Of a DNA stretch of 64,000 nt, positions 1 to 7,912 are shown one piece after another. The notes below the pieces were generated by a model. It worked only from the letters and a program-made list of their open reading frames with translations. It had not been told where the DNA came from and did no database searches. Position 1 is the stretch's first letter. Each line of letters begins with the position of its first letter. Origin of the DNA: Methylosinus sp. Sm6 (GTDB lineage: Bacteria > Pseudomonadota > Alphaproteobacteria > Rhizobiales > Beijerinckiaceae); the NCBI RefSeq assembly GCF_019802345.1, contig NZ_JAINDZ010000018.1:37987-101986 (forward strand). The letters are read 5' to 3'. The position numbers and the translations under genes are program-made.

Positions 1-1710
1 CTCCCGCTTTCGCAAAAGAGCGTCGCCCCCGTCGTCGCCGAGTTGCGCTCGTCTTCCGCGGCCTCCGGGGCGCTCGTCGCTTCCTCGAAGGCGGCCTCGA
101 GTCCCGCGGCGGAGGAGCCGAGGATCGCGCCTCGCGCCGCTTCCGAGCGACCCGCCGCGCCCTCGGCTCCCGCCGCCCCGCCGCCGACTCCGCGCCCGCG
201 AGAGGACGAGTCGTCGACGCTCCGGACGGCGGAGGCAAAGGTCGATGCTCCGGCGCGAGCCGTTGCGTCAGACGCGCCGCCGACGAGCGCCGTCGCCGCG
301 CGTCCCGAGCCGAGGCCCCCTCACGTCACCGACGCGCGGCAGGCGTCGTCGGATGTCGCGAACGCGCCGCATCCGCAGCCCGCCCTCGCTGCCGCCGCTC
401 CGGCGGAGCGGCCCGAACCGACGGCCGCCGCGTCCCGGCCCGCGCCGCCGAGCGAAGCCGCGGTTTCGCGCGAGGGCGAACACGCGGAATCGTTCCCGCG
501 CGCCGAGCCGAAGACAGCTTCCGCTCCGAAAACCGCAGCCGTCGCAGGGGAGAATCGCGCGCCTGCCGCGCCATCCGCCGCGACTGTGAGCGCGGCGGCC
601 GCGCCGGAGGCGGTCCGCGATGACGGGCTTCTCGCCCTGCTGCGCTCGATCCCCGCCGGGCGTTTCGCCTCGCCGGTCGCCGCGCGCGCGCCGGCCCGGG
701 AGGATGTCGCCCGCCCGACCTCGCGCGCCTCAGCAGCGACCGCCGACGCCGTGAGGTCGCCGTTCGACATCGCGTCCGCGCTTCCGTCGCTCATCGCCGG
801 CGACGGCTCGCGTGCGACGGCCGATGCGCGAACGGGCGACGGAGCGATCGCCGCGCCGACGGCGGCGCCGACCGCTGCGGTCGAGAGCTTCGGAAAGGAT
901 TTCGCCGCGACTGCGTCCGCCGTCGAGCCGCCGTCGCCGCCCATGGAGCGGCCTTCGCCACATGACGAGCCGCACGCCGCTCGCAGCGAGACGCATCCGG
1001 CGGCGGTCGCGGCGTCGCGCGCCGTCGCGACCCCGGCGGCCGGCGAGACCACCGCGCCGGCTGCGGCGGAGGAGGAGGTTGTCGCCGCGCCGCTCGGGCG
1101 TGTCGATCTTTCCGCTCCCACGGCAAATCCCGCTCCGGCGATGGCGGCGATGCTCGCCCCGCAGGCGCGCAGCTTGCTCGGCCTCGCGCCGGGCCGCGGC
1201 CCGGGCGGGGCATCCGGCTCCTCGGACGCCGCGCCGCGCGCCAGCTCCCTCAGCGCCAAGACGTCTCTCGGCGCCAAGACGTCTCTCGCGGCCAAGACGA
1301 TGACCATCGAGCTCGCGCCGGAATCGCTCGGCGTGGTCGTCGTGAAGATGAAGCTCGCGCATTCGGGCGTCGATATGAAGATCAGCGTTCGCTCGCCGGA
1401 GGCGCTGCGCGACCTCGAATCCGCTCGCGACGCCTTGGTCGAGGCGATGCGGTCGGTCGGATGCGCGATCGACGGCTGCACGATTCAGATGTCCGCCGCC
1501 GCGACCGACGGGACGCAGGCGGGAGGGCAGGGCTTCTCTACAGCGTCCAATGGCGCGGAGAGCGAGCCGCGAGAGCGGACGATCTCGGAAGAAGGAACGG
1601 GCGATGGACAGGGCGCGGGCGGACGGCGGCGCGAGACCGCGCGGGACGATGGCGCGCCGGAGACGGCGGCTCGGCGTCCTGTCGATGGTCGCGGCGGCGT
1701 CTATCTGTGA
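1..1710 (+). CDS. fliK: Flagellar hook-length control protein FliK, 5' end outside window
   Basis: FliK is the secreted ruler that sets hook length and switches the export apparatus from hook to filament substrates. The frame is open from the first base, so the true start may lie upstream; a TTG at 43 is the first internal candidate. About 400 residues are Ala/Pro-rich low-complexity sequence, as usual for FliK linkers. The C-terminal domain (nucleotides about 1300-1500) has the family pattern TIELAPESLGVVVVKMKL, typical of the hook-length control domain that contacts FlhB. Two exact 18-bp tandem units at 1253-1288 encode a repeated GAKTSL. The 3' end overlaps the next gene by about 107 bp in another frame. 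In rhizobia this gene (formerly motD) sits in the flagellar cluster before a transglycosylase, as here. Confidence 0.8.
   Translation, partial: LPLSQKSVAPVVAELRSSSAASGALVASSKAASSPAAEEPRIAPRAASERPAAPSAPAAPPPTPRPREDESSTLRTAEAKVDAPARAVASDAPPTSAVAARPEPRPPHVTDARQASSDVANAPHPQPALAAAAPAERPEPTAAASRPAPPSEAAVSREGEHAESFPRAEPKTASAPKTAAVAGENRAPAAPSAATVSAAAAPEAVRDDGLLALLRSIPAGRFASPVAARAPAREDVARPTSRASAATADAVRSPFDIASALPSLIAGDGSRATADARTGDGAIAAPTAAPTAAVESFGKDFAATASAVEPPSPPMERPSPHDEPHAARSETHPAAVAASRAVATPAAGETTAPAAAEEEVVAAPLGRVDLSAPTANPAPAMAAMLAPQARSLLGLAPGRGPGGASGSSDAAPRASSLSAKTSLGAKTSLAAKTMTIELAPESLGVVVVKMKLAHSGVDMKISVRSPEALRDLESARDALVEAMRSVGCAIDGCTIQMSAAATDGTQAGGQGFSTASNGAESEPRERTISEEGTGDGQGAGGRRRETARDDGAPETAARRPVDGRGGVYL
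1253..1288 (+). repeat. 18-bp tandem repeat (two exact copies) within fliK
   Basis: The unit at 1253-1270 is repeated exactly at 1271-1288, and a degenerate third copy follows. It keeps the reading frame, adding six residues per unit (GAKTSL) to the linker just before the conserved FliK C-terminal domain. Confidence 0.85.
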
Positions 1711-2248
1711 CGCCCGCGCCGCCGGCGCGCCGCCGCGGAACATTTGCGAGCGGGAGATGATCCAGGCCGCCAATGAGCATGCGGTGCCGCTCGCCGTGCT
1801 CTACGCTGTGGCGCTGACCGAGACCGGCCAGAGGGGCGCGCTCAACGCCTATGCGATGAATGTGCAAGGACGCCCGGTGTTCAGCGCCGATCTGCGCGAG
1901 GCGCTGGAGCGCTTCGCGGCGGCGCGGCGCGCGGGCGCGGCGCTGATCGACATCGGCTGCATGCAGGTCAATCATCACTTTCACGGCGCGAAGTTCGCGT
2001 CGGTGGAGGCGATGTTCGATCCGCGGCTCAATGTCGGCTATGCGGCGAAGTTCCTGAAGGCGCTGCGCGCGAGCGAAGGCAGCTGGACGGCGGCCGTGGC
2101 GCGCTATCACGCCGGACCCGGCAACGCGCCCGCGCAAAAGACCTATGTGTGCGCGGTGATCGCCAATATGGTGGCGAGCGGCTTCGGCTCATGGACCGAG
2201 GCCGCGCACGATTTCTGCCGTCCGCGCGGGCATTTGGTGGCGCGATAG
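1604..2248 (+). CDS. Periplasmic lytic transglycosylase (SLT domain)
   Basis: A 214-residue exported muramidase-like enzyme. The start at 1604 is chosen because an AAGGA box lies about 8 bases upstream; an internal ATG at 1649 is an alternative. A basic stretch (RRRRR) followed by a short hydrophobic segment and an Ala-rich cleavage region forms a signal peptide. The SLT fold follows: the catalytic glutamate is probably the E of ALTETG, and conserved IGCMQVN and ARYHAGPG motifs come after. Proteins of this type open the peptidoglycan for the flagellar rod in bacteria whose FlgJ lacks a muramidase domain, and rhizobial clusters carry one beside fliK. The flagellar role here is inferred from position. 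Confidence 0.8.
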   Translation: MDRARADGGARPRGTMARRRRRLGVLSMVAAASICDARAAGAPPRNICEREMIQAANEHAVPLAVLYAVALTETGQRGALNAYAMNVQGRPVFSADLREALERFAAARRAGAALIDIGCMQVNHHFHGAKFASVEAMFDPRLNVGYAAKFLKALRASEGSWTAAVARYHAGPGNAPAQKTYVCAVIANMVASGFGSWTEAAHDFCRPRGHLVAR

Positions 2249-2268
2249 CGGCGTGATTCAGCCGATTT

Positions 2269-2290
2269 GAGCGAGCCTGACGGCTCGCTC
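2269..2290. terminator. Hairpin between convergent genes
   Basis: Nine-base arms GAGCGAGCC and GGCTCGCTC flank a four-base loop. It lies between the transglycosylase gene (+) and the ATP-grasp gene (-), so it can serve both directions. There is no long T-run. Confidence 0.55.
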
Positions 2291-2320
2291 TCGAGAGGCG
2301 GCGCGGCGCCGGGCCTTTCC

Positions 2321-3541
2321 TCAGGTCCTGCGTCGTCCCCCGAGGCGCGCATGGCCTGCGGCGCGATAGAGATAGGCCGAGAAGGCGTCGAACAGCTTGC
2401 GCATCTGCGACGGCTTGTAGGGAAAGACGTCGACCGGATCCATGTCGTGGACCAGCAGAGTGTGATCGGCCTTGAACACGACGAGCTCGCCCGACGACGT
2501 CTCCGCGCAATCGACGCCGAAATAAGTGAGGCCGACGCGCTCGACCAGAGCGTCGAAGGTTTTCGCGTGGCGCGCCGCGAAATCCGTGTCGAAGGTCGCG
2601 AAGAAGCGTTCCTCCTCCGAGCGTCCGAACGGGTCGGACTGCATTCGGGCATCGATATGCGAGGCGTTCCAGCCGTCGGAGACGGCGAGATGGCAGGCGT
2701 AAGCGCGGCGGTCGACGAAGATCACCCTGATCTTGCGGTAGAGCCCGTCGGCCCCACGGCAATCGATGAAGGGCGCGATATGGAACGCCGCGTCGCAGCG
2801 GCGCGCCAGCAGCGAGGCGAGCGCGACCGGCCCGTCGATCTTTTCCGAGTCCCAATTCGCCGGCTCCTGCGGCTTGACGATCAGCGGGAAGGGAAGGGCG
2901 CGCGTCTGCGCCGCGGCGGCGAGCTCGTCGCGTCGCCGCCGCTCGAACACTGGCGTGCGCAGTCCCTCGACGTCGCAAAGATGATCGCCGAGGTCGTCCG
3001 GCTCCAGCATCGACACGCGCGCGGGAAGATTGACCACGGGCGCCGGCCAATATGCGAGGCGCTCCTCGAGATCGGCGAGAAGGCGCCGATTGGTCGGCGT
3101 CGCGGCGATGGCGACGAAGGCGAGGTCGTGATCTGGCAATTCGCGCGGCAGCGGGCGCCCCGGCATCGCATAGGCCATGGTGAGCGCGATGTCGGAGCCT
3201 TCGAGCAGGAATTCGAGCGGCGTGTTGGCGCCGATGTCCGCGGCGGCGACGAAAGCGAGCACGCGCAGGCGCGGCTTGGCGCCGCAGCACGTGCTGTGAA
3301 AGACGCGCTGCTGGCGCAGCGCCAGCGCCTGGCGCTCGAGGCCGATCGAGAGATCGCCGTTGAGCTGGTCGATGACCGAGAGATCCATCAGCGCGCCCGC
3401 ATGAGCGGGATCGCGCTCGAACATTCCGCGCAGCTGTCCGGCGATGCGGCCGAGATCGACGCCGGCGAAGGCGAGCCGCGTCAATTTCGCCATGCCGATC
3501 GGCAGAGCGTTGCGTTGGACCGACGCATCGTCGATACGCAT
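2321..3541 (-). CDS. ATP-grasp superfamily protein with TPR-like N-terminal part
   Basis: A 406-residue protein. The ATG at 3541 is preceded by GAGGGTG at good spacing; a TTG lies one codon upstream. Residues about 30-80 (FERDPAHAGALMDLSVIDQLNGD and onward) read like a single TPR-type helix pair. The C-terminal half has ATP-grasp features: PFPLIVKPQE (nucleotide-binding Lys), DSEKIDG, and a late metal-binding segment YFGVDCAETSSGELVVFKAD. RimK-like ATP-grasp enzymes ligate amino acids or peptides to carboxylates, but the substrate cannot be told here. No peptide precursor or protease gene is visible nearby, so a role in peptide modification is unsupported. It faces away from the next gene across a 161-bp divergent spacer. 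Confidence 0.65.
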   Translation of the reverse strand: MRIDDASVQRNALPIGMAKLTRLAFAGVDLGRIAGQLRGMFERDPAHAGALMDLSVIDQLNGDLSIGLERQALALRQQRVFHSTCCGAKPRLRVLAFVAAADIGANTPLEFLLEGSDIALTMAYAMPGRPLPRELPDHDLAFVAIAATPTNRRLLADLEERLAYWPAPVVNLPARVSMLEPDDLGDHLCDVEGLRTPVFERRRRDELAAAAQTRALPFPLIVKPQEPANWDSEKIDGPVALASLLARRCDAAFHIAPFIDCRGADGLYRKIRVIFVDRRAYACHLAVSDGWNASHIDARMQSDPFGRSEEERFFATFDTDFAARHAKTFDALVERVGLTYFGVDCAETSSGELVVFKADHTLLVHDMDPVDVFPYKPSQMRKLFDAFSAYLYRAAGHARLGGRRRT

Positions 3542-3702
3542 CAAAATTCACCCTCTGGGCTGTCCCGACCAGTGAGACGCCTAACGCGCACATTGCTATC
3601 TTTCAGACGTTTCCCGAAGCTTGTCATGATTTTCCGCGCCGATTCACCTCGCCTGCGATTTGCGCTATCCAATCGATGGTCGACCGATTCGGAGATGATC
3701 GC

Positions 3703-4239
3703 ATGCGCAAAGGGACGACTTCGCGAACCGACGCCGCGCGACGCGCGCCGTCCGGGCCGGCGCCCGCGCCGGGGCTTTTCGCCGAGCGCCGCGCCACGCC
3801 GCGACCGCGCGCGCATAATGTCGGAGAAAACATCGTGCGCTCGCTCGGCGTCGGCCTCGCCGTCGCCTCGACCGGCTTCGCCGGCTATATGATTTCCGAC
3901 ACCGAGCGGCGCCCCCAGTTCGCCGGCATCGAGCATTTAGCGATCTACAGCCGGCCCGCGACTCTCGCGGCGCAGCGCGCGCAGATGCAGGTGGCGCAGT
4001 CGCAGCCGAAAGTCGACTATTCGCCGGTCGGCTCGATCGGCGAAACCAGAGAGCCGACCATTCCAGGCTTTCGCCTGCTCGAGGTGCGCGCCGGCGCGGC
4101 GCTGCTCGAGACGCCGAGCGCGATCGTGCGTGTGTCGCCGGGCGATGTCGTCGCCGGGCTCGGACGCATCACCGCCTTCGAGCGTCGCGGCGACAAATGG
4201 GTGCTGGTGACGCCGAGCGGGATCGTCGCCGGCAATTGA
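3703..4239 (+). CDS. Single-pass membrane protein of unknown function
   Basis: A 178-residue protein. The ATG at 3703 has GGAG about 8 bases upstream; an ATG at 3676 is in frame but lacks a ribosome site. The basic, Pro/Ala-rich N-terminal 45 residues should be cytoplasmic. One transmembrane helix follows (IVRSLGVGLAVASTGFAGYM), then a periplasmic part with a compact C-terminal domain ending in VLVTPSGIVAGN. The C-terminal part (FRLLEVRAGAALLETPSAIVRVSPGDVV) alternates strands and turns much like small periplasmic beta domains of secretion proteins. It lies within the flagellar neighbourhood, but no motility role can be shown. Confidence 0.65.
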   Translation: MRKGTTSRTDAARRAPSGPAPAPGLFAERRATPRPRAHNVGENIVRSLGVGLAVASTGFAGYMISDTERRPQFAGIEHLAIYSRPATLAAQRAQMQVAQSQPKVDYSPVGSIGETREPTIPGFRLLEVRAGAALLETPSAIVRVSPGDVVAGLGRITAFERRGDKWVLVTPSGIVAGN

Positions 4240-4290
4240 GCGCAGAGTCGGACACGCGCTTCGCGTCGCTGCGCGAGAGATGGACGCGCC

Positions 4291-4755
4291 TTATCGTCGC
4301 GGCGCGCTGGCGCGACGCAAGCTCTTTTGCCCCGGCGCACGGGCGACGGCGGCGTCGATCTGCGCGTTGAATTCGGCGAGCAGGCGTTCCGCCTGGCGGG
4401 CGCCGGACTTCTCGCGGCGATCCGGATGACAGAGCCAGGCGACGCGCCGCCGCAGCGCGCGCAATTCGGCGAGCGAGCCTTCCGCGCGGCGCAGATCGGC
4501 GAAAAACTCCTCCCGGTCGGGGATTTTCTGGCTGTGCTCGTCGCGACTGCGCGGGTCCGCCGCATCGGACGAGACGCCATAGACGCGCGAGGCGAACGAA
4601 GCGCGCTCATCCTCCGACGCCTTCGCCGCAGCCGTATCGATGCGCGCGAAAAGCTCGATCAGAGAGGCGAGCGAGTCGTCGCTCTTGCGCTCGGTCGAGC
4701 AGGACGCTTCCTCGAGCCGCGTCAAAATCGTCGCGAAATCGTTCATGGGCCTCAT
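4291..4755 (-). CDS. J-domain-like protein, unknown role
   Basis: A 154-residue mostly helical, charged protein. Near the C-terminus LRRRVAWLCHPDRREKSG carries the HPD tripeptide of J domains, followed by the helix RQAERLLAEFNAQIDAA, as in helix III of DnaJ-type co-chaperones. The first half (TRLEEASCSTERKSDDSLASL) resembles no domain I know. HPD is what stimulates Hsp70 ATPase in known J proteins, so a co-chaperone role is possible. Two starts (4755 and 4746) are close together with overlapping weak GAGG boxes. It lies upstream of nothing co-directional and downstream of fliI on the same strand, about 66 bp away, so it may be the last gene of the flgF-fliI transcript. Confidence 0.55.
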   Translation of the reverse strand: MRPMNDFATILTRLEEASCSTERKSDDSLASLIELFARIDTAAAKASEDERASFASRVYGVSSDAADPRSRDEHSQKIPDREEFFADLRRAEGSLAELRALRRRVAWLCHPDRREKSGARQAERLLAEFNAQIDAAVARAPGQKSLRRASAPRR

Positions 4756-4821
4756 CCGCCTCTGTGACGGCGAGAATCATGCCCGTGAAGGAATGAAAGA
4801 TTGGTTCATGCGCGGGACGCG

Positions 4822-6162
4822 TCAGCCCTGCGCGCCGGCCTGCTGCAGACGATCCGCGACCTCGCGGAACGGATCCATGCTCGGCGGCGATTGCGGCGAC
4901 TGGCAGACGGCCTCGTAGAGCTTGGGCACGAGCTGCACCGCCTGGTCGAGCTCCGGGTCGCTCCCCTTCTGATAGCCGCCGAGCATGCGCAGGTCGCGCG
5001 TGTCCTCGAAGCGCGACACCAGCGCGCGCAATTTCTGCACGAGGTGCCGCTGCTCCGGCCGCCAGGCGTGATGAGCGAGACGCGAGATCGAGGTCTTGAT
5101 GTCGATCGCCGGATAGCGTCCCTGCTCGGCGATGGCGCGGTCGAGCACGATATGTCCGTCGAGCGTGCCGCGCACGCAATCGGCGATGGGATCATTGTGA
5201 TTGTCGCCGTCGACGAGAACGGAAAAAACGCCGGTGATCGTGCCCTTGCCTTCCTCGCCGGGCCCGGCGCGCTCGAGCAGGCGCGGAATATCGGCGAAGA
5301 CGCTCGGCGTGTAGCCATGCGCCACCGGCGGCTCGCCGGCGGCGAGCGCCACCTCGCGCGAGGCATGGGCGAAGCGCGTCACCGAATCGACGATGAGCAG
5401 CACATTGCGGCCGATGTCGCGAAAATATTCGGCGATCGTCGTCGCGGTGAGCGGCGCGAGCCGGCGCATCATCGGGCTCTCGTCGCCCGTCGCGACGATG
5501 GTGATGGAGTCGCGCGCATGCGTCGCCGACATCGCCTCCTCGAGGAATTCGCGCACCTCGCGGCCGCGTTCGCCGACGAGGCAGATGATCGCGAGATCGA
5601 AGCCGGGGGCGCGCGCCAGCATGCCGAGCAGAGTGGATTTGCCGACGCCCGAGCCGGCGAACACGCCGATGCGCTGGCCGGCGCAGATCGGCGTGAAGCA
5701 GTCGACCGCCTTGACGCCGGTGCGCACCGGCGTCGTCACGCGCGCGCGCCGCATCGCCGGCGGCGCGCTCGTGTCGACCTGCAGAGCGAGGTCTCCTTCG
5801 GCCAAGGGCCCGCGATCGTCGACGGGCCGCGCGAAGGCGTCGAGCACGCGCCCGACCCAGTCCGGATGGGGCGCGACCTCGATCGGCCCGGCGCGAAAGG
5901 CCGGCGTGTTGAGCCCGACGCGCGCGCGGTCGTCGAAGGATTTGACGATCGCGCCGTCCTTGCCGACCTTCACCACCTGGCCGAGGCGCTCGTCCCGCGG
6001 CGAGCCGAAGCGAACGCATTCGCCGAGCTCGACGAAATCCGACAGGCCGAAGACGCGGCAATGGGACGCGGCGACTTCGGTGACGAGTCCGGAAACGCGC
6101 GCGTGATCCTTGCGCCGCTGATGGCGCTCGACCGCCTCGCGCAGACGCTGCAGACGCGACAT
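4822..6162 (-). CDS. fliI: Flagellar export ATPase FliI
   Basis: FliI is the F1-beta-like hexameric ATPase that energises and unfolds substrates at the flagellar type III export gate. The 446-residue product has the expected length. The Walker A motif GSGVGKST is at residues 170-177, Walker B is in NVLLIVDSVTRFA, and the conserved GDNHNDPIAD and DIKTSISR segments follow. The ATG shares one base with the flgF stop (TGATG), so the two are translationally coupled on the - strand. The flgF-fliI pair reading away from motA is the arrangement of rhizobial flagellar clusters. Confidence 0.95.
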   Translation of the reverse strand: MSRLQRLREAVERHQRRKDHARVSGLVTEVAASHCRVFGLSDFVELGECVRFGSPRDERLGQVVKVGKDGAIVKSFDDRARVGLNTPAFRAGPIEVAPHPDWVGRVLDAFARPVDDRGPLAEGDLALQVDTSAPPAMRRARVTTPVRTGVKAVDCFTPICAGQRIGVFAGSGVGKSTLLGMLARAPGFDLAIICLVGERGREVREFLEEAMSATHARDSITIVATGDESPMMRRLAPLTATTIAEYFRDIGRNVLLIVDSVTRFAHASREVALAAGEPPVAHGYTPSVFADIPRLLERAGPGEEGKGTITGVFSVLVDGDNHNDPIADCVRGTLDGHIVLDRAIAEQGRYPAIDIKTSISRLAHHAWRPEQRHLVQKLRALVSRFEDTRDLRMLGGYQKGSDPELDQAVQLVPKLYEAVCQSPQSPPSMDPFREVADRLQQAGAQG

Positions 6163-6884
6163 CAGCCGCCGCCCAGCGTGCGGATCGCGTCGCGCTGCGA
6201 GCCGTCGAGCAGATCGTTCATCGAGCTGACGCTGTCGAACGCGCGCGAGGCGGCGATGAGCTTGACCATCTCGCGAACCGGATTGACATTGGCCGCTTCG
6301 ACGACCCCCTGCTCGACGCCGTTGCGCACGAAGTCGAGCGCCGCCGTCGCCGGCTTGTCGGGGATGACGCTGGCGCCCGGTCCGCGCGTCAGCTTGGCGT
6401 CATTGTCGATCATGAACAGGCCGAGCGCGCCGATCTGCCGGCCGTTCTGATTGATCATGCCGTCGCGCGAGATCATCGGCGGCCCGCCGGTGGGGTCGAG
6501 CACGACCGGCGAGTTTCCCGCATCGAGAATCGGGTAGCCGCCGACCGTCTGCAGGTCGCCGGTCTCGGTCATCTTCATGCGGCCGTCGCGCGTGTAGGCG
6601 ACGCCGTCCGGCGTGCGGATGGCGAAAAAGGCTTTGCCGACGACGGCGACGTCGAAGGGATCGCCTGTTCGCTGCATGTCGCCCGCCGTGCGCGAGATGA
6701 AGTCGCGGCCCGCCGAGGCATAGGCGACGGGCTCCGCGCCCGTCTTCGCCACGACGGATTCGAAGCTGACGCCATTGGCGCGATATCCGGCAGTGGTGGC
6801 GTTGGCGATGTTGTTGGCGATCGTCTCCATGCGCTTGTCGATCGACAGTTGCGCGGAGAGCGAGACATAGAAAGCCGATTGCAT
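6162..6884 (-). CDS. flgF: Flagellar proximal rod protein FlgF
   Basis: FlgF is a structural subunit of the proximal rod, secreted by the flagellar type III system without a cleaved signal. The 240-residue product has the axial-protein N-terminal motif METIANNIANATTAGYRA and a C-terminal helix (EMVKLIAASRAFDSVSSM), which together form the coiled D0 domain. The central part matches FlgE/F/G hook-basal proteins, with FFAIRTPDGVAYTRDGRM. It is shorter than FlgG, as expected for FlgF. It is divergent from motA across a 157-bp spacer and overlaps fliI by one base. Confidence 0.92.
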   Translation of the reverse strand: MQSAFYVSLSAQLSIDKRMETIANNIANATTAGYRANGVSFESVVAKTGAEPVAYASAGRDFISRTAGDMQRTGDPFDVAVVGKAFFAIRTPDGVAYTRDGRMKMTETGDLQTVGGYPILDAGNSPVVLDPTGGPPMISRDGMINQNGRQIGALGLFMIDNDAKLTRGPGASVIPDKPATAALDFVRNGVEQGVVEAANVNPVREMVKLIAASRAFDSVSSMNDLLDGSQRDAIRTLGGG

Positions 6885-7041
6885 GATTTGAGCAGTCCGT
6901 CGTGGCGAGGCCGCGGCGCACGCCGCATCCGCAATGCTGCAGGGGCCGGCTTGCGTGAGGCTGATAGGCCGATGTCAGCCTCGCGCAAGCGAATATACCT
7001 AATTTTAATACTGTAGACTTCCATCGGGAGAGACCGTCGTC
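6885..7041. promoter_or_regulatory. Divergent flgF / motA promoter region
   Basis: This spacer holds the control region for both transcripts. An AT-rich stretch at about 6990-7020, unusual for this GC-rich DNA, precedes motA and contains TAATACT. A GGGAGAGA ribosome site lies about 10 bases before the motA ATG. I cannot assign a specific sigma factor. Confidence 0.4.
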
Positions 7042-7911
7042 ATGGGATTTTTCGTCGGCCTGATCATTACGATGGGGTGCATGTTCGGCGGCTTCGCCGC
7101 CCTCGGCGGACATCTCGTGGTGCTGTGGCAGCCGTGGGAGTTCGTGATCATCATGGGCTCGTCGCTGGGCACGTTCGTCATCGCCAATCCGACCAAGGTG
7201 ATCATGGACTCCGGCAAGGCGATCGCTCAGGCGATCATGGGCAAGGGTCCCAAGCATCGCGACTATCTCGACGTGCTCGGCCTGCTGCACGCATTGATGC
7301 GCGAATTGCGCAGCAAGCCGCGCAACGAGGTCGAGGCGCATGTCGACAATCCGGCCGAGTCGAAGATCTTCACCGCCTTTCCGAAGGTGCTCGAGAACAA
7401 GGACATGACCGCGTTCATCTGCGACTATTGCCGCCTGTTCATCATCGGCAATGTCCGCACCTTCGAGATCGAGGCGCTGATGGACGAGGAGATCTCGGCG
7501 ATTCGCTATGATCGGCTGAAGCCCTATCACGCGCTGACCACGGTCGGCGACGGCCTGCCGGCGCTCGGCATCGTCGCGGCGGTGCTCGGCGTCATCAAGG
7601 CGATGGGCGCGCTCGATCAGTCGCCGGAGCTGCTGGGCGGGCTCATCGGCGCCGCGATGGTCGGCACTTTTGCGGGGATCTTCGTCTCCTACGGCGTCAT
7701 CACGCCGCTCGCCTTCAAGATCAAGGTGGCGCGCACCAAGGAGTGCCACCTCTATGTCATCATCAAGCAGACGCTGCTCGCCTTCATGAACGGCGCGATG
7801 CCGCAGGTGGCGGTGGAGCACGGCCGCAAGTCGATCCCCTCCTACGAGCGTCCGACCATCGACGAAGTCGAGAACGAGACGCTGTCGGGCGGCGCGGCGG
7901 AGGCTGCGTGA
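7042..7911 (+). CDS. motA: Flagellar stator protein MotA
   Basis: MotA forms the proton channel of the stator with MotB and pushes on FliG. The 289-residue protein has two N-terminal hydrophobic helices, a cytoplasmic loop with the charged segment MRELRSKPRNEVEAHVDNP, and two C-terminal helices (LPALGIVAAVLGVIKAMG and LLGGLIGAAMVGTFAGIFVSY). The Arg and Glu of the loop are those that interact with FliG in known MotA proteins. A GGGAGAGA site precedes the ATG. No motB lies beside it; in rhizobia motB is elsewhere in the cluster, next to motC and fliK, outside this window. It starts the long + strand flagellar run. Confidence 0.95.
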   Translation: MGFFVGLIITMGCMFGGFAALGGHLVVLWQPWEFVIIMGSSLGTFVIANPTKVIMDSGKAIAQAIMGKGPKHRDYLDVLGLLHALMRELRSKPRNEVEAHVDNPAESKIFTAFPKVLENKDMTAFICDYCRLFIIGNVRTFEIEALMDEEISAIRYDRLKPYHALTTVGDGLPALGIVAAVLGVIKAMGALDQSPELLGGLIGAAMVGTFAGIFVSYGVITPLAFKIKVARTKECHLYVIIKQTLLAFMNGAMPQVAVEHGRKSIPSYERPTIDEVENETLSGGAAEAA

Positions 7912-7912
7912 C

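Noticed and set aside
321..1481. Long - strand open frame opposite fliK (386 codons)
   Set aside because: GC-rich DNA leaves antisense frames open; the product is Ala/Ser low-complexity without a family, and fliK is supported by its C-terminal domain.
2028..3593. 521-codon - strand frame overlapping the ATP-grasp gene
   Set aside because: It shares the same strand in another frame and is Arg-rich; the ATP-grasp frame has motifs and a ribosome site.
4801..6450. 549-codon + strand frame opposite fliI
   Set aside because: Shadow of fliI; Arg/His/Asp-rich with no recognisable domain.
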